Source: an uncultured Bacteroidota bacterium (GTDB lineage Bacteria; Bacteroidota; Bacteroidia; Chitinophagales; Chitinophagaceae). From it: 64,000 bases of DNA. Location of the stretch: the NCBI GenBank assembly GCA_903929425.1, contig CAIYUO010000058.1, forward strand, positions 51,368-115,367. The letters are read 5' to 3'. The number at the start of each line of letters is the position of its first letter. Position 1 is the first letter of the stretch. The translations under genes and the position numbers were made by a program. The notes beneath the pieces were generated by a model. It searched no databases. It was not told the origin of the DNA and was given only the letters and a program-made list of their open reading frames with translations. Below, one piece after another: positions 29,701-38,243 of this stretch.

Positions 29701-30769
29701 CATCTTTTGCCCTGGCAACTTGGCCAGGATCTCCACCATCACCACAAAATTGATTCAAGTCATCTGAGATATTAAAGTGAATACTCCACTCATCTCTTTT
29801 CAATTTATACTTAACTTCTTTACCGGTTTCAACATGAGTGCCTGCAACAAAAAAGTTTTCTCCTTTAGGTTGTTGTAAATCAAACCAAATGGTCTTACCG
29901 TCAGGCGCAAACCATTCATGACCTGCAATTTCCATATCCATTGTGCGCTTGTGCATTAACTTAACCTCCTTGGTGTTAATATTAATATGCCATATCCTAT
30001 CCAATTTATGCCAAGGACCTTCATGACAAAACATTAATAAATTAGGTTGTGTTGGTGAAAATTGAACATGTCCAAGCCAAGTGGGTTCCGTATGAATTAC
30101 TTCAAGTTTGCCTGTTTTAATATTGATGGTAAATAAATCATTAGGTTCATGTGCGTCAAAAATTCGATCAAAAAAATCTTTCTTATCTGGATATTTTTTT
30201 CCAATCGCAATTTGTGCATCGCTTGCTTTTGAACCTGCTAGCATCGTTTCATCTGAATTCACTGTTGCAATATATCCTTTGTAATTTGCTGGAAAAACAA
30301 ATAACAATTTTGATTTTTTAGTTTTCAAGTTGGCAACAAATACACTGTCATTGTATTGGTAATATAAATTTTGGTATTTCTTGCCTACAATTTCTCCAGT
30401 AATTCCTTTTTCAGCATATGTTACTTGCTCAATGGCAAGACTTTTTAAATTAACTGTAAAAGCATTTCTTAAAGACTGCTCGATTCCAAAAAAAATCATT
30501 TTAGATTCTTTTGTAACTGGGTCAATGATAAAAGGGTTATTGTGAAAATAAAAACTAATGTTATTGCCTGCTCTTCGAGTTAGTTTAACAATTTTATGTC
30601 CCGTACGATTATCAATCCATTCATTAGGCATGGTACCATTGCCTGTCTCTAAAACAGGAATTTTTGAATTCAATGGCGATAAATTATTTTGTGCAAATGA
30701 CTTTAAAGAGAAGATGGCTAACAATAAAATAAAATTCAACCTTAAACATAATTTACACATAGTATCCAA
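26783..30769 (-). CDS. Fusion protein: N-terminal oligogalacturonate lyase-like beta-propeller (PL22) plus C-terminal alpha-L-rhamnosidase (GH106)
   Basis: Residues ~30-415: WLGHVQFSPTQPNLLMFCHEGPWHKLDRIW, GHEWFAPDGKTIWFDLQQPKG, NVHFSPDGKWIIFRANFEGTDNVYAVEI (PL22). Residues ~425-1328: KEAKPWTRWWWMGSAVDKEGLDQQLTFLNKAGFGGAAVVPIYGA, DISVGTGWPIGGAQV, SYEVFDADWTPNFFDDFKLLRGYDLRPYL (GH106). Single uninterrupted ORF. Confidence 0.88.
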   Translation of the reverse strand: MDTMCKLCLRLNFILLLAIFSLKSFAQNNLSPLNSKIPVLETGNGTMPNEWIDNRTGHKIVKLTRRAGNNISFYFHNNPFIIDPVTKESKMIFFGIEQSLRNAFTVNLKSLAIEQVTYAEKGITGEIVGKKYQNLYYQYNDSVFVANLKTKKSKLLFVFPANYKGYIATVNSDETMLAGSKASDAQIAIGKKYPDKKDFFDRIFDAHEPNDLFTINIKTGKLEVIHTEPTWLGHVQFSPTQPNLLMFCHEGPWHKLDRIWHININTKEVKLMHKRTMDMEIAGHEWFAPDGKTIWFDLQQPKGENFFVAGTHVETGKEVKYKLKRDEWSIHFNISDDLNQFCGDGGDPGQVARAKDGQWIYYFKPTGDSLQSERLVNMQHQNYRLEPNVHFSPDGKWIIFRANFEGTDNVYAVEIKKDPQFKITQWPIVNKEAKPWTRWWWMGSAVDKEGLDQQLTFLNKAGFGGAAVVPIYGAIGFEDKYINYLSPNWMSVLDYTTQKASKLHMGIDISVGTGWPIGGAQVKREEAATKLIVQPYRINASQPFNDKILYKDKNQAIVLGSYLSTVMAYDSIGNVLDITNKVGMDGQLSWPDVKGNWDIYAAFIGKTGQKVKRAAYGGEGWVLDHFSANAVTNYFKTFDTAFGNSNHGVRSFYNDSYEVFDADWTPNFFDDFKLLRGYDLRPYLKYLVNNVSDSITSKIKCDYRETINDLLLQNFANQFTKWANNKQSKNTNESHGSPGNILDLYAAVDIPEIETFGSSKFDIPGIRRDAADVRNVDPDPIMLKFASSAAHTMGKPFVSSETFTWLTEHFKTSWSQCKPELEQTFLAGVNHVFYHGTTYSPYHVAWPGWLFYASVNFVPTNSLWPHIGGLNDYVTRCQSILQLGNADNEVLAYWPVYDQWSNEKGLDMTFKVHNVDEWLHPTPFYKNVSSLQSIGYSIDFASDKMLAEAMVQNHEIKISEKGAKYKVLLVSKSKYMPMSTFKNIIALASKGMTVILQDFPMQLPGLQLQGNVNEQLNVFIKSLNVTTINKDIKEALVGSGRIVIANNVEKGLEYIQLNRETLTDLGLKFIRREVNGDKYYYIVNHTSKTIDKDIALNISCNSVLILNPLNGETGVAKYTKQGNTTLVKLQLQPGETLFVKASLNTVKDKPYPYYTNSSEPILLSGQWNLHFSNGGPLTPSDKMLDHLQPWTNITNDSLTQSFSGAGTYATHFKVRKKDADDYILGLDKLYESAKVTVNGKEAGYIWSVPYQLNIGKFLKEGDNTIDIEVANLMANRIAYMDRNNIAWRKYHEINFVNINYKGFDASTWPIQPSGLDGNIVIKPVRYIK

Positions 30770-30770
30770 T

Positions 30771-32138
30771 TTATGGTTTGATAGCTTGATATGCCTTTAA
30801 AGAAATTAATGAAGTAGGTAATGCTTTTGTATTCCAGGCTTCATGGATGACCATGGCCGCTCCCCTTGAAGAACTTTGAGGTAATAAAGCTGCAAATATT
30901 TGCAATGATGGAAATACATAAGCCAATAAACTCATGTAAATCGCATTATTACTAAAACCTCCGTCGACAAAAATGGTTTTAATTTCTTGATTTAAAATTA
31001 AAGAAGTAGAAAAATATTGTTGCTTTATGATATCCAATATAAAATCATGATAAGCTGCGTCATAATGAGCATAATTATTCAAATCCTTTGTTGAAAAGGA
31101 AGAAGGATTGACACCAACTGGGATAACTGTATCCAAATCGCCTAAATTGGATTGATTAATTAAGCTAAAATCAAATAATATTGATTTATAATAATCTAGT
31201 GGCTTGTTAAAATGTTTTGCCAATTTAACGATTACCTGCTCATGTTCATATCCTGCAAATAATCTTGCAGCTTTTACTGGCTTTCCAGTATATCCCATAT
31301 AACATAAACAATCATTTTCTAATTGATGGTGTGTTAATGGTGTGTCATTAAATGGATTCAAACTTATACACCAGGTACCGGTAGAAATTAAAATGAAGGG
31401 CTCTTGAAAATATTTTAAATAGGGAATTAGAGCTGCACTACTATCATGCAAACCAATACCAACATGTATATGCTTGTGATTGAAGTTTGCATTTTTTGTT
31501 AGATTAGAAGCCGTAATTTTCGCTAAATACTGATCCATGCCTTCCTGAATTACCCACTCATGGTATGTTTGTTTTTTATAATCCCATAAAGCGGTATGAC
31601 ATCCGATACTTGTGATATCAGTAGCGGCATATTTTGTAAACAAAAAACTAATGTATTGTGGCAGGTGCATAATTGCCGTTACTTTTTCAAACAGTTCAGG
31701 TTGTTCTTGCTTGAAACGATAAAGCTGCAAACCTGAATTTAAACTTCCTAATTTTGGTGAAGCCGTATGTATATAAAAATCGCCTTCTTTGTTGTATTTT
31801 TCTTCAAAAGCTAATTGAAGTTTTTCGGGATAACCTTTTAAATAATTATATAATGGCGTTAATGGATTACCATCCTTGTCAACATACATAAAACTTGCGC
31901 CATAGGCCGAAAAATTAATGGCTTTAATATCGAAATCGGTATGATCAATAACATATTGTATGCTCTCTAAAGCCCATTTTGTTAATGCGATGATGTCCTC
32001 GCAAACTTCCCCATCCTCATCCAATGTTTCATTAAGTAATTGCGATTGTTCAAAAACAACTTCGTATTGCTCATTAAACAACAAGCATTTTTTATTGGTC
32101 TTACCAATATCCAATATAGCAATTACGGGTACAGGCAT
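30771..32138 (-). CDS. rhaB: FGGY-family carbohydrate kinase, probable rhamnulokinase
   Basis: IAILDIGKTNKKCLLFNE, HVGIGLHDSSAALIPYLKYFQEPFILISTGTWCISLNPFN, IFVDGGFSNNAIYMSLL; lies next to rhaI/rhaM/rhaT. Confidence 0.85.
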   Translation of the reverse strand: MPVPVIAILDIGKTNKKCLLFNEQYEVVFEQSQLLNETLDEDGEVCEDIIALTKWALESIQYVIDHTDFDIKAINFSAYGASFMYVDKDGNPLTPLYNYLKGYPEKLQLAFEEKYNKEGDFYIHTASPKLGSLNSGLQLYRFKQEQPELFEKVTAIMHLPQYISFLFTKYAATDITSIGCHTALWDYKKQTYHEWVIQEGMDQYLAKITASNLTKNANFNHKHIHVGIGLHDSSAALIPYLKYFQEPFILISTGTWCISLNPFNDTPLTHHQLENDCLCYMGYTGKPVKAARLFAGYEHEQVIVKLAKHFNKPLDYYKSILFDFSLINQSNLGDLDTVIPVGVNPSSFSTKDLNNYAHYDAAYHDFILDIIKQQYFSTSLILNQEIKTIFVDGGFSNNAIYMSLLAYVFPSLQIFAALLPQSSSRGAAMVIHEAWNTKALPTSLISLKAYQAIKP

Positions 32139-32152
32139 ATTTAAATCGTAAA

Positions 32153-33427
32153 TTATAATCCTGTGGCGAAGGATTTTTCACCTCTTGTTTTAATTAGCTT
32201 AGCTCTTACATCTGCAGCTCTAAACAAATGCAGTGGATCTAAAGCAGCACCTGCTCTTATTCTTGCTTCTGCAACAATTGTTCTCACATCAGTTCTAAAG
32301 GCAGCTTGTAAAATTTCCTGACATTTTACCGTATCTAAGTTTAATTGAGCTTCTTTTAAAGCCTTAACATCAACTAACAATGCTTGTGCATATGCGATTT
32401 TAATGGCTTCCACAGATTGCAATAAATCTTCTAATGGATCTTTCACATTATGGCTTGCATCAATCATCCAACCTAGATCCTTCGCATGGTTCATGCTTCT
32501 GGCATCCATACCTTCCACTAATTCATTGAAAATTAAAAATAATTTATAAGGATCAATGCTTCCAACGGTTAAATCATCATCGCCGTATTTAGAATCATTG
32601 AAGTGAAAGCCTCCTAACTTTTGCTCATTTAAAAGCAATGCTACAATTTGTTGAATATTAGCATTGGGTAAATGATGTCCTAAGTCAACTAATGTGTATG
32701 CTTTTTTTCCCAGCTTAGTTGCATACAATAAAGATTGACCCCAGTCTCCAACTGTCATTGAATAAAAATTAGGCTCAAATGCTTTGTATTCAATAAACAT
32801 TTTCCAATTATCCGGCAAGGCTTTATAAATTTCTTCTAAACCTTGTAAAGTATTATTAAATGCATTCCTGAAATTCAATTGTCCTGGAAAAGATGACCCG
32901 TCAGCTAGCCAAACTGTCAATGAATCAGAACCTAAGTCGATACCATGTTGTATCACCTCTATATTGTGGTCAATGGCTTGTTGGCGTGTGTTTTTACTTA
33001 CATGCTGTAATGATCCAAACTTATAACTATGTTTTTGATTTGGTTGATCCTGAAAAGTGTTGGAATTCATGGCATCAAACTTTAACCCATAGTCAGCAGC
33101 CAAATTTTTAATTGCCTTAGGATTTGCAGGAATATCCCATGGGATATGTAATGAAATAGCCCCACTCGATTTATTTAAAGCATGCATCAAACCAATGTCT
33201 TCCATTTTTTCTTCCAAATTCCGCGGCTCTCCACCACCTGCAAATCGGCCAAATCTTGTACCACCCGTGCCTAAAGCCCATGAGGGAATAGCAATTTGAA
33301 AGGCTACTAATTTTTCAATGATTGCTTCAACACCAACCATTTCCTCTTTTAATAGCGCATACTTTTTTTGATGCTTTACCATTAAGTCAGCATTATGACT
33401 TTCAATTATTTTTTTATCAACTAACAT
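32153..33427 (-). CDS. rhaI: L-rhamnose isomerase (RhaI / TIM-barrel type)
   Basis: IAIPSWALGTGGTRFGRFAGGGEPRNLEEKMEDIGLMHALN, ISLHIPWDIP, LTVWLADGSSFPGQLNFR, GHHLPNANIQQIVALLL, DASHNVKDPLEDLLQSVEAI. Confidence 0.93.
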   Translation of the reverse strand: MLVDKKIIESHNADLMVKHQKKYALLKEEMVGVEAIIEKLVAFQIAIPSWALGTGGTRFGRFAGGGEPRNLEEKMEDIGLMHALNKSSGAISLHIPWDIPANPKAIKNLAADYGLKFDAMNSNTFQDQPNQKHSYKFGSLQHVSKNTRQQAIDHNIEVIQHGIDLGSDSLTVWLADGSSFPGQLNFRNAFNNTLQGLEEIYKALPDNWKMFIEYKAFEPNFYSMTVGDWGQSLLYATKLGKKAYTLVDLGHHLPNANIQQIVALLLNEQKLGGFHFNDSKYGDDDLTVGSIDPYKLFLIFNELVEGMDARSMNHAKDLGWMIDASHNVKDPLEDLLQSVEAIKIAYAQALLVDVKALKEAQLNLDTVKCQEILQAAFRTDVRTIVAEARIRAGAALDPLHLFRAADVRAKLIKTRGEKSFATGL

Positions 33428-33472
33428 AATTCATTTATTTAAAACCCTTAGGTACGGTATATAATTATTTCC

Positions 33473-33787
33473 TTAAGGTAAATAAAACACTTCTGATAGT
33501 GAAATATTTACAGGAGAATTATCAGGATTCGTTTCCATGATGTCCTGCATGTGACTCCACCACTTTTTCATAATAGGCTGTGATGGTAAACTTTCGAGCG
33601 CTACCGTATCATGAATCTTGAAATAAGCGAATAAAATAAGCGTTTCCGCATCAAAGAAAATGGAATACTCACTAATGCCCGTGTCACTTAATAATTTCAC
33701 CAGTTCAGGCCATATTTCGTCATGTCTTTTTTTATATTCTTGTTCAAAACCTTTTTTCAAAAACATTTTAGATCCTATTCTTTTCAT
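33473..33787 (-). CDS. rhaM: L-rhamnose mutarotase
   Basis: 104 aa; GFEQEYKKRHDEIWPELVKLLSDTGISEYSIFFDAETLILFAYFKI, MKKWWSHMQDIMETNPDNSPV. Confidence 0.95.
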   Translation of the reverse strand: MKRIGSKMFLKKGFEQEYKKRHDEIWPELVKLLSDTGISEYSIFFDAETLILFAYFKIHDTVALESLPSQPIMKKWWSHMQDIMETNPDNSPVNISLSEVFYLP

Positions 33788-33837
33788 AACACCTGATTTT
33801 CTGTTTTAAAAATGCTTTATCCATTTGTCAAATATTA

Positions 33838-35958
33838 TTATCTAACAAATGCAGCTGCTACTCCTCCGTCAACATTTAAAACCCCTCCAGTCGTTTTGCT
33901 TAATAAGCCGCCAACAAAAGCATAACAAGCATTTGCAATATCTTCTGGCAAAATAATTTCATTTAATAAAGTACGTCCTGCATAATAAGCAGGCAATTCT
34001 TCCACTTTAATTCCGTAAGCTTTTGCTCGGCCTTCCGCCCATCCTCCACTCCATATATTACTGCCTGCAATCACCGCATCGGGATTCACTACATTCACTC
34101 GAATTTTATCCTTTCCTAACTCAGCTGCATTTAATCGACTCAAATGAAATTGAGCTGCTTTTGCTGAACCATAACCAGCGTTATTAGGGCCACTAACTAA
34201 TGCATTTTTACTTACAATATTGATAATATCACCACCCATATTTTGCTTACGCATTATTCCAACTGCATTTTGTGTTACCAACATTTGTCCCTTCACTAAA
34301 ACATCATACAATAAATCCCAATCTTGAATGGTATGATCTTCAATTGTTTTTGAGATAGATAAACCTGCATTATTTACAATTAAATCCAATCCGCCAAAAC
34401 GCAATGCTGCTTCTTTAGCGGTTGCTTGAATTGTTTCAGCGCTGGTAACATCCAATATGCTTGAAGCAACAACATCCTTTCCAAATAAGGCTATAAATTC
34501 TTGTTTTGCTTCTTCTAATCGCTCGGCATTATTATCGGATAATAAAACGCATGCACCTTCACTCGCAAATTTCTTAGCAATGGCTTTGCCAATACCACCG
34601 CCACTTCCAGTGACTAAGGCAACTCGACCACTTAATGCTTTTGGCTTTGGCATTCTTTGCAATTTAGCTTCCTCTAATAACCAATATTCAATATTAAAGG
34701 CTTCTTGTCTTGGCAATGAAGTGTAGGAAGAAATGGCTTCAGCCCCTTTCATTACATTGATTGCATTAATATAAAATTCAGCAGCTACCCTTGCAGTTTG
34801 CTTGTCCTTTGCAAAACTAAACATACCAACGCCTGGATACAATATGATCACCGGATTCGCATCACGCATAGCAGGACTATTAGCATGTTTGCATTTATAA
34901 TAATAGTCGGTATACATTTGACGATAAGCAACAAATAAAGGCTCGATTTTTTGTTTGATGGAAGCGATATCAGCTAAATCATCAGCAGCTCCCAAGTTTA
35001 AAACCAATGGTGAAATTTTAGTTCTCAAAAAATGATCAGGACAGCTTGTACCCAAAGGGGCTAAACGAGCTAAGTCATTTGAATTGATAAATTCTAAAAC
35101 ACGCGCATCGTCCGTAAAATGACCAATCATTTTTGTTTGAGCCGAACAAAAGCCTCTTAAAATAGGCGCTAATGCCGCTGCTTGAGATAATCGTTTTTCT
35201 GCATCCAATGATTGTATTTTTTGACCCGCAAAAACGGTTGATTGTTTTGCAATATTTTCTTGCAAGTATTCCGCACATTTTTCAATTACTTCTAAAGTGT
35301 TGATATAGCTTTCATAAGCGGTGTCTCCCCATGTAAATAAACCATGTGAACCTAACATGATACCTATAATGCCAGGGTTATTATCCAAGCATTGTTTTAA
35401 TTGTAATCCTAAATCAAACCCCGGCTTTTGCCAAGGCACCCAACCAATTTTTCCGCCAAATAATTCCTTGGTAATTTTTTTACCATCCTTACTTGCGGCA
35501 ATCGCAATCGCAGCATCAGGATGTAAATGATCAATATGTTTGAACGGCAAAAAACCATGTAAAGGGGTATCAATACTTGGCGCTTTTGATGCTAAATCAT
35601 AAATACAATGATTAAACAACTCCACCATTTCGTCCTCATGCGCTAACCCACGATAAACATTTTTTAAACTTCTTAAGCGGTCAACATATAATGCAGCCAA
35701 GCCATTTCTTTGCATGGTCCCTAAATCACCACCACTTCCCTTTACCCACATTACTTCTACCTCCGCTCCCGTTAAAGGATCCTTTGTCATCGCTTTGCAG
35801 GATGTATTACCTCCACCATAGTTTGTTAATCGCAAATCGGCTCCTAATAAATTAGAGCGATAAACCAACAAGGCCACTTCGTCACCTGTCATGGTCGCCG
35901 CTTTTTGCTTATCCCACAAATAACTTACATGCTTGTACTTTGTCTCTAAATTTTTCAT
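33838..35958 (-). CDS. Bifunctional aldolase / short-chain dehydrogenase (rhamnulose-1-phosphate aldolase / lactaldehyde dehydrogenase type)
   Basis: N-terminal class II aldolase (NYGGGNTSCKAMTKDPLTGAEVEVMWVKGSGGDLGTM, HGLFTWGDTAYESYINTLEVIEKC); C-terminal SDR (GRVALVTGSGGGIGKAIAKKFASEGA, NNAGLSISKTIEDH, GYGSAKAAQFHLSRLNAAELG). Confidence 0.95.
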   Translation of the reverse strand: MKNLETKYKHVSYLWDKQKAATMTGDEVALLVYRSNLLGADLRLTNYGGGNTSCKAMTKDPLTGAEVEVMWVKGSGGDLGTMQRNGLAALYVDRLRSLKNVYRGLAHEDEMVELFNHCIYDLASKAPSIDTPLHGFLPFKHIDHLHPDAAIAIAASKDGKKITKELFGGKIGWVPWQKPGFDLGLQLKQCLDNNPGIIGIMLGSHGLFTWGDTAYESYINTLEVIEKCAEYLQENIAKQSTVFAGQKIQSLDAEKRLSQAAALAPILRGFCSAQTKMIGHFTDDARVLEFINSNDLARLAPLGTSCPDHFLRTKISPLVLNLGAADDLADIASIKQKIEPLFVAYRQMYTDYYYKCKHANSPAMRDANPVIILYPGVGMFSFAKDKQTARVAAEFYINAINVMKGAEAISSYTSLPRQEAFNIEYWLLEEAKLQRMPKPKALSGRVALVTGSGGGIGKAIAKKFASEGACVLLSDNNAERLEEAKQEFIALFGKDVVASSILDVTSAETIQATAKEAALRFGGLDLIVNNAGLSISKTIEDHTIQDWDLLYDVLVKGQMLVTQNAVGIMRKQNMGGDIINIVSKNALVSGPNNAGYGSAKAAQFHLSRLNAAELGKDKIRVNVVNPDAVIAGSNIWSGGWAEGRAKAYGIKVEELPAYYAGRTLLNEIILPEDIANACYAFVGGLLSKTTGGVLNVDGGVAAAFVR

Positions 35959-35969
35959 TCCTTTTTTTA

Positions 35970-37031
35970 TTATTTTAATGAATTGCCATAGCCCACCACC
36001 AATACTGATATAATAATGGTTGCGATACCTATCACAATTGTTGTTAACGTTTTTTTACTTACCCCTTTCCATTCTTTTAAAAATAATCCCCACATATTCG
36101 CTACCAATATAATAAAGGCCATATGCAGAATCCATGAACTTGGACCATTGCCTAATCGGCTTTCGCCCATTCCATAAAAAAAGAATTGTAAAAACCAGGT
36201 GGTTCCAGCTAGTGCTGAAAAAATATAATTTTTTAATAATGGAGTTTGCTTATTGGAATAATCACTAAATGTTTTATTTCTTGCATTCAATACCATGCAC
36301 CATATAAAATTTGTCGTGAGACCACCCCATAACAATACTACATAAATAACATTATTGCGATATAAAAATTCACCTTCCCCTGGATGTGCAATTTTCCATG
36401 TATCATTTGCAATGGTTGCCATATTTTGTCCTGCTTCCAAACCAAAATTAAAACAAGCACTCAACACGCCAGATACAATGGCTACAAACATGCCCAATGC
36501 AAACTTATATTCAGTAGACACTTCCTTCATTTCTTTTTCTTTCAACACACCTGCTTTACCACTAATGATAATTCCCAACATACAAATTGCCAAACCTGCA
36601 ATCACTGTTAAACCCCAGCCTGAATGGATCATTGCACTAAATGTGTCTTTACCTTCTACAGGATTAAAATCATAATATATAGCTGGAATAATTGCACCAA
36701 ATACCATGCATAAACCAAGTATCACACTACTTCCTAAGGATACCCCTAAATATCTAACACCTAATCCATAGGTTAGCCCACCAATTCCCCAAAGCACGCC
36801 AAAAGTATAGGTTAACCATAAAGTAGCAGTTGGTGTGTTTTTAATAATATCAGCAAAACCAGGTATTGTTAGGTACGCTGCTAAAGGGGGTACAATTAAC
36901 CATGAAAAAAGGCCACCCACAATCCAAAAACTTTCCCAACTCCATCCTTTAACTTTTTTAAAAGGCATATAAAAACTGCCTGACGCGAATCCACCAATAA
37001 AATGAAAAAGAACGCCAAATAATACTAACAT
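35970..37031 (-). CDS. rhaT: L-rhamnose/proton symporter RhaT
   Basis: MLVLFGVLFHFIGGFASGSFYMPFKKVKGWSWESFWIVGGLFSWLIVPPLAAYLTIP and multiple TM helices; start placed at the ATG at 37031. Confidence 0.95.
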   Translation of the reverse strand: MLVLFGVLFHFIGGFASGSFYMPFKKVKGWSWESFWIVGGLFSWLIVPPLAAYLTIPGFADIIKNTPTATLWLTYTFGVLWGIGGLTYGLGVRYLGVSLGSSVILGLCMVFGAIIPAIYYDFNPVEGKDTFSAMIHSGWGLTVIAGLAICMLGIIISGKAGVLKEKEMKEVSTEYKFALGMFVAIVSGVLSACFNFGLEAGQNMATIANDTWKIAHPGEGEFLYRNNVIYVVLLWGGLTTNFIWCMVLNARNKTFSDYSNKQTPLLKNYIFSALAGTTWFLQFFFYGMGESRLGNGPSSWILHMAFIILVANMWGLFLKEWKGVSKKTLTTIVIGIATIIISVLVVGYGNSLK

Positions 37032-37092
37032 AGGTTTAAATTTCAATAGGAAAAGCAATATTGCGCAATCATCGTAAAGTTAAATATTAGGA

Positions 37093-37136
37093 TTATTAAA
37101 CTATCCTGCACTATCATAGTAAAATAGGGTTAATAA
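37093..37136. promoter_or_regulatory. Nested inverted repeat between divergent rhaT and GntR regulator (putative operator)
   Basis: Outer arms TTATTAA (37093-37099) / TTAATAA (37130-37136) and inner ACTAT-C-ATAGT (37110-37120), centred within 1 bp of each other. Confidence 0.5.
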
Positions 37137-37174
37137 ACAGGTATTTACAAATTTTATTATAAATTGGGGTTCTA

Positions 37175-38209
37175 ATGATGAAAAACAATCCAATATTTCA
37201 ATTACTTGCAATTGACTACATTTCTGCCACTCCCAAATACCTGCAATTAGCAAATGGGGTCATTAAGGCCATTGGAGAGGGGAAGTTGGTGAAAGATGAT
37301 TTACTGCCATCCATTAATGAATTAAGCTTTGAGTTTGAAATATCTAGGGACACTGCCGAAAAAGGTTATAAATATTTAAAGGAAATGGGTATTGTTGGCT
37401 CGGTTCCTGGCAAAGGGTATTTTATTAAATCGGTTGATACGAAAATTGAACTGAAAATATTTTTATTATTCAATAAACTAAGCCCCCATAAAAAAATAAT
37501 TTATGACAGTTTTGTGGAAGCGCTTGGAGATATTGCATCAATTGATTTTTATATTTACAATAATGACTACTCATTTTTTAAAAAACTAATTGAACAAAAA
37601 AAGAATGATTACACACACTATGTAATTATCCCCCACTTTAATGAGGGTGGCGAAAATGTGCAAGAAATATTGAACTCAATCCCATCTGATAAATTAATAT
37701 TATTAGACAAACTTCAACCAGGCATTAAAGGTAAATTTGGAGCCGTGTATGAGGACTTCGAAAATGACATTTACCATGCATTAGAACAGGCATTGCCTAG
37801 GTTATCAAAATACAATGCCATTAATATTATTTTCCCAAGAGACAGTTATTTCCCGCAAGAAATTCTTCAAGGGTTTTATAAGTTTTGTCAACAATATGCA
37901 TTCGCTTATAATGTAATACACCAAATACAAGATCATACAATAAAAGCAGGTTCGGTATATTTATGCTTGATGGACCTTGATTTGGTGAACTTAATAGAGC
38001 AAATATTACCTACTAAATTAAAAGTTGGTAAAGAGGTGGGTGTAATTTCATACAATGAGTCTCCAATGAAAAAAATTATCTTAAACGGCATTACTACGAT
38101 ATCTACCGATTTTGAAATGATGGGCATGAAAGCAGCACAATTAATTATTGATAAATCAACTGCACACATTCCTATTCCATTTTCATTAACACTTAGACCT
38201 TCTTTATAA
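37175..38209 (+). CDS. GntR-family transcriptional regulator with periplasmic-binding-like effector domain
   Basis: ATPKYLQLANGVIKAIGEGKLVKDDLLPSINELSFEFEISRDTAEKGYKYLKEMGIVGSVPGKGYFI (GntR wHTH); C-terminal ...GVISYNESPMKKIILNGITTISTDFEMMGMKAAQLII. Confidence 0.93.
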   Translation: MMKNNPIFQLLAIDYISATPKYLQLANGVIKAIGEGKLVKDDLLPSINELSFEFEISRDTAEKGYKYLKEMGIVGSVPGKGYFIKSVDTKIELKIFLLFNKLSPHKKIIYDSFVEALGDIASIDFYIYNNDYSFFKKLIEQKKNDYTHYVIIPHFNEGGENVQEILNSIPSDKLILLDKLQPGIKGKFGAVYEDFENDIYHALEQALPRLSKYNAINIIFPRDSYFPQEILQGFYKFCQQYAFAYNVIHQIQDHTIKAGSVYLCLMDLDLVNLIEQILPTKLKVGKEVGVISYNESPMKKIILNGITTISTDFEMMGMKAAQLIIDKSTAHIPIPFSLTLRPSL

Positions 38210-38243
38210 TTGAAATTATAAATTGCCAATGGCGGAAAGTAGG

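Noticed and set aside
37933-38229. 98-aa minus-strand ORF at the end of the GntR gene
   Set aside because: Antisense to the conserved effector-domain C-terminus; no ribosome site or family resemblance.
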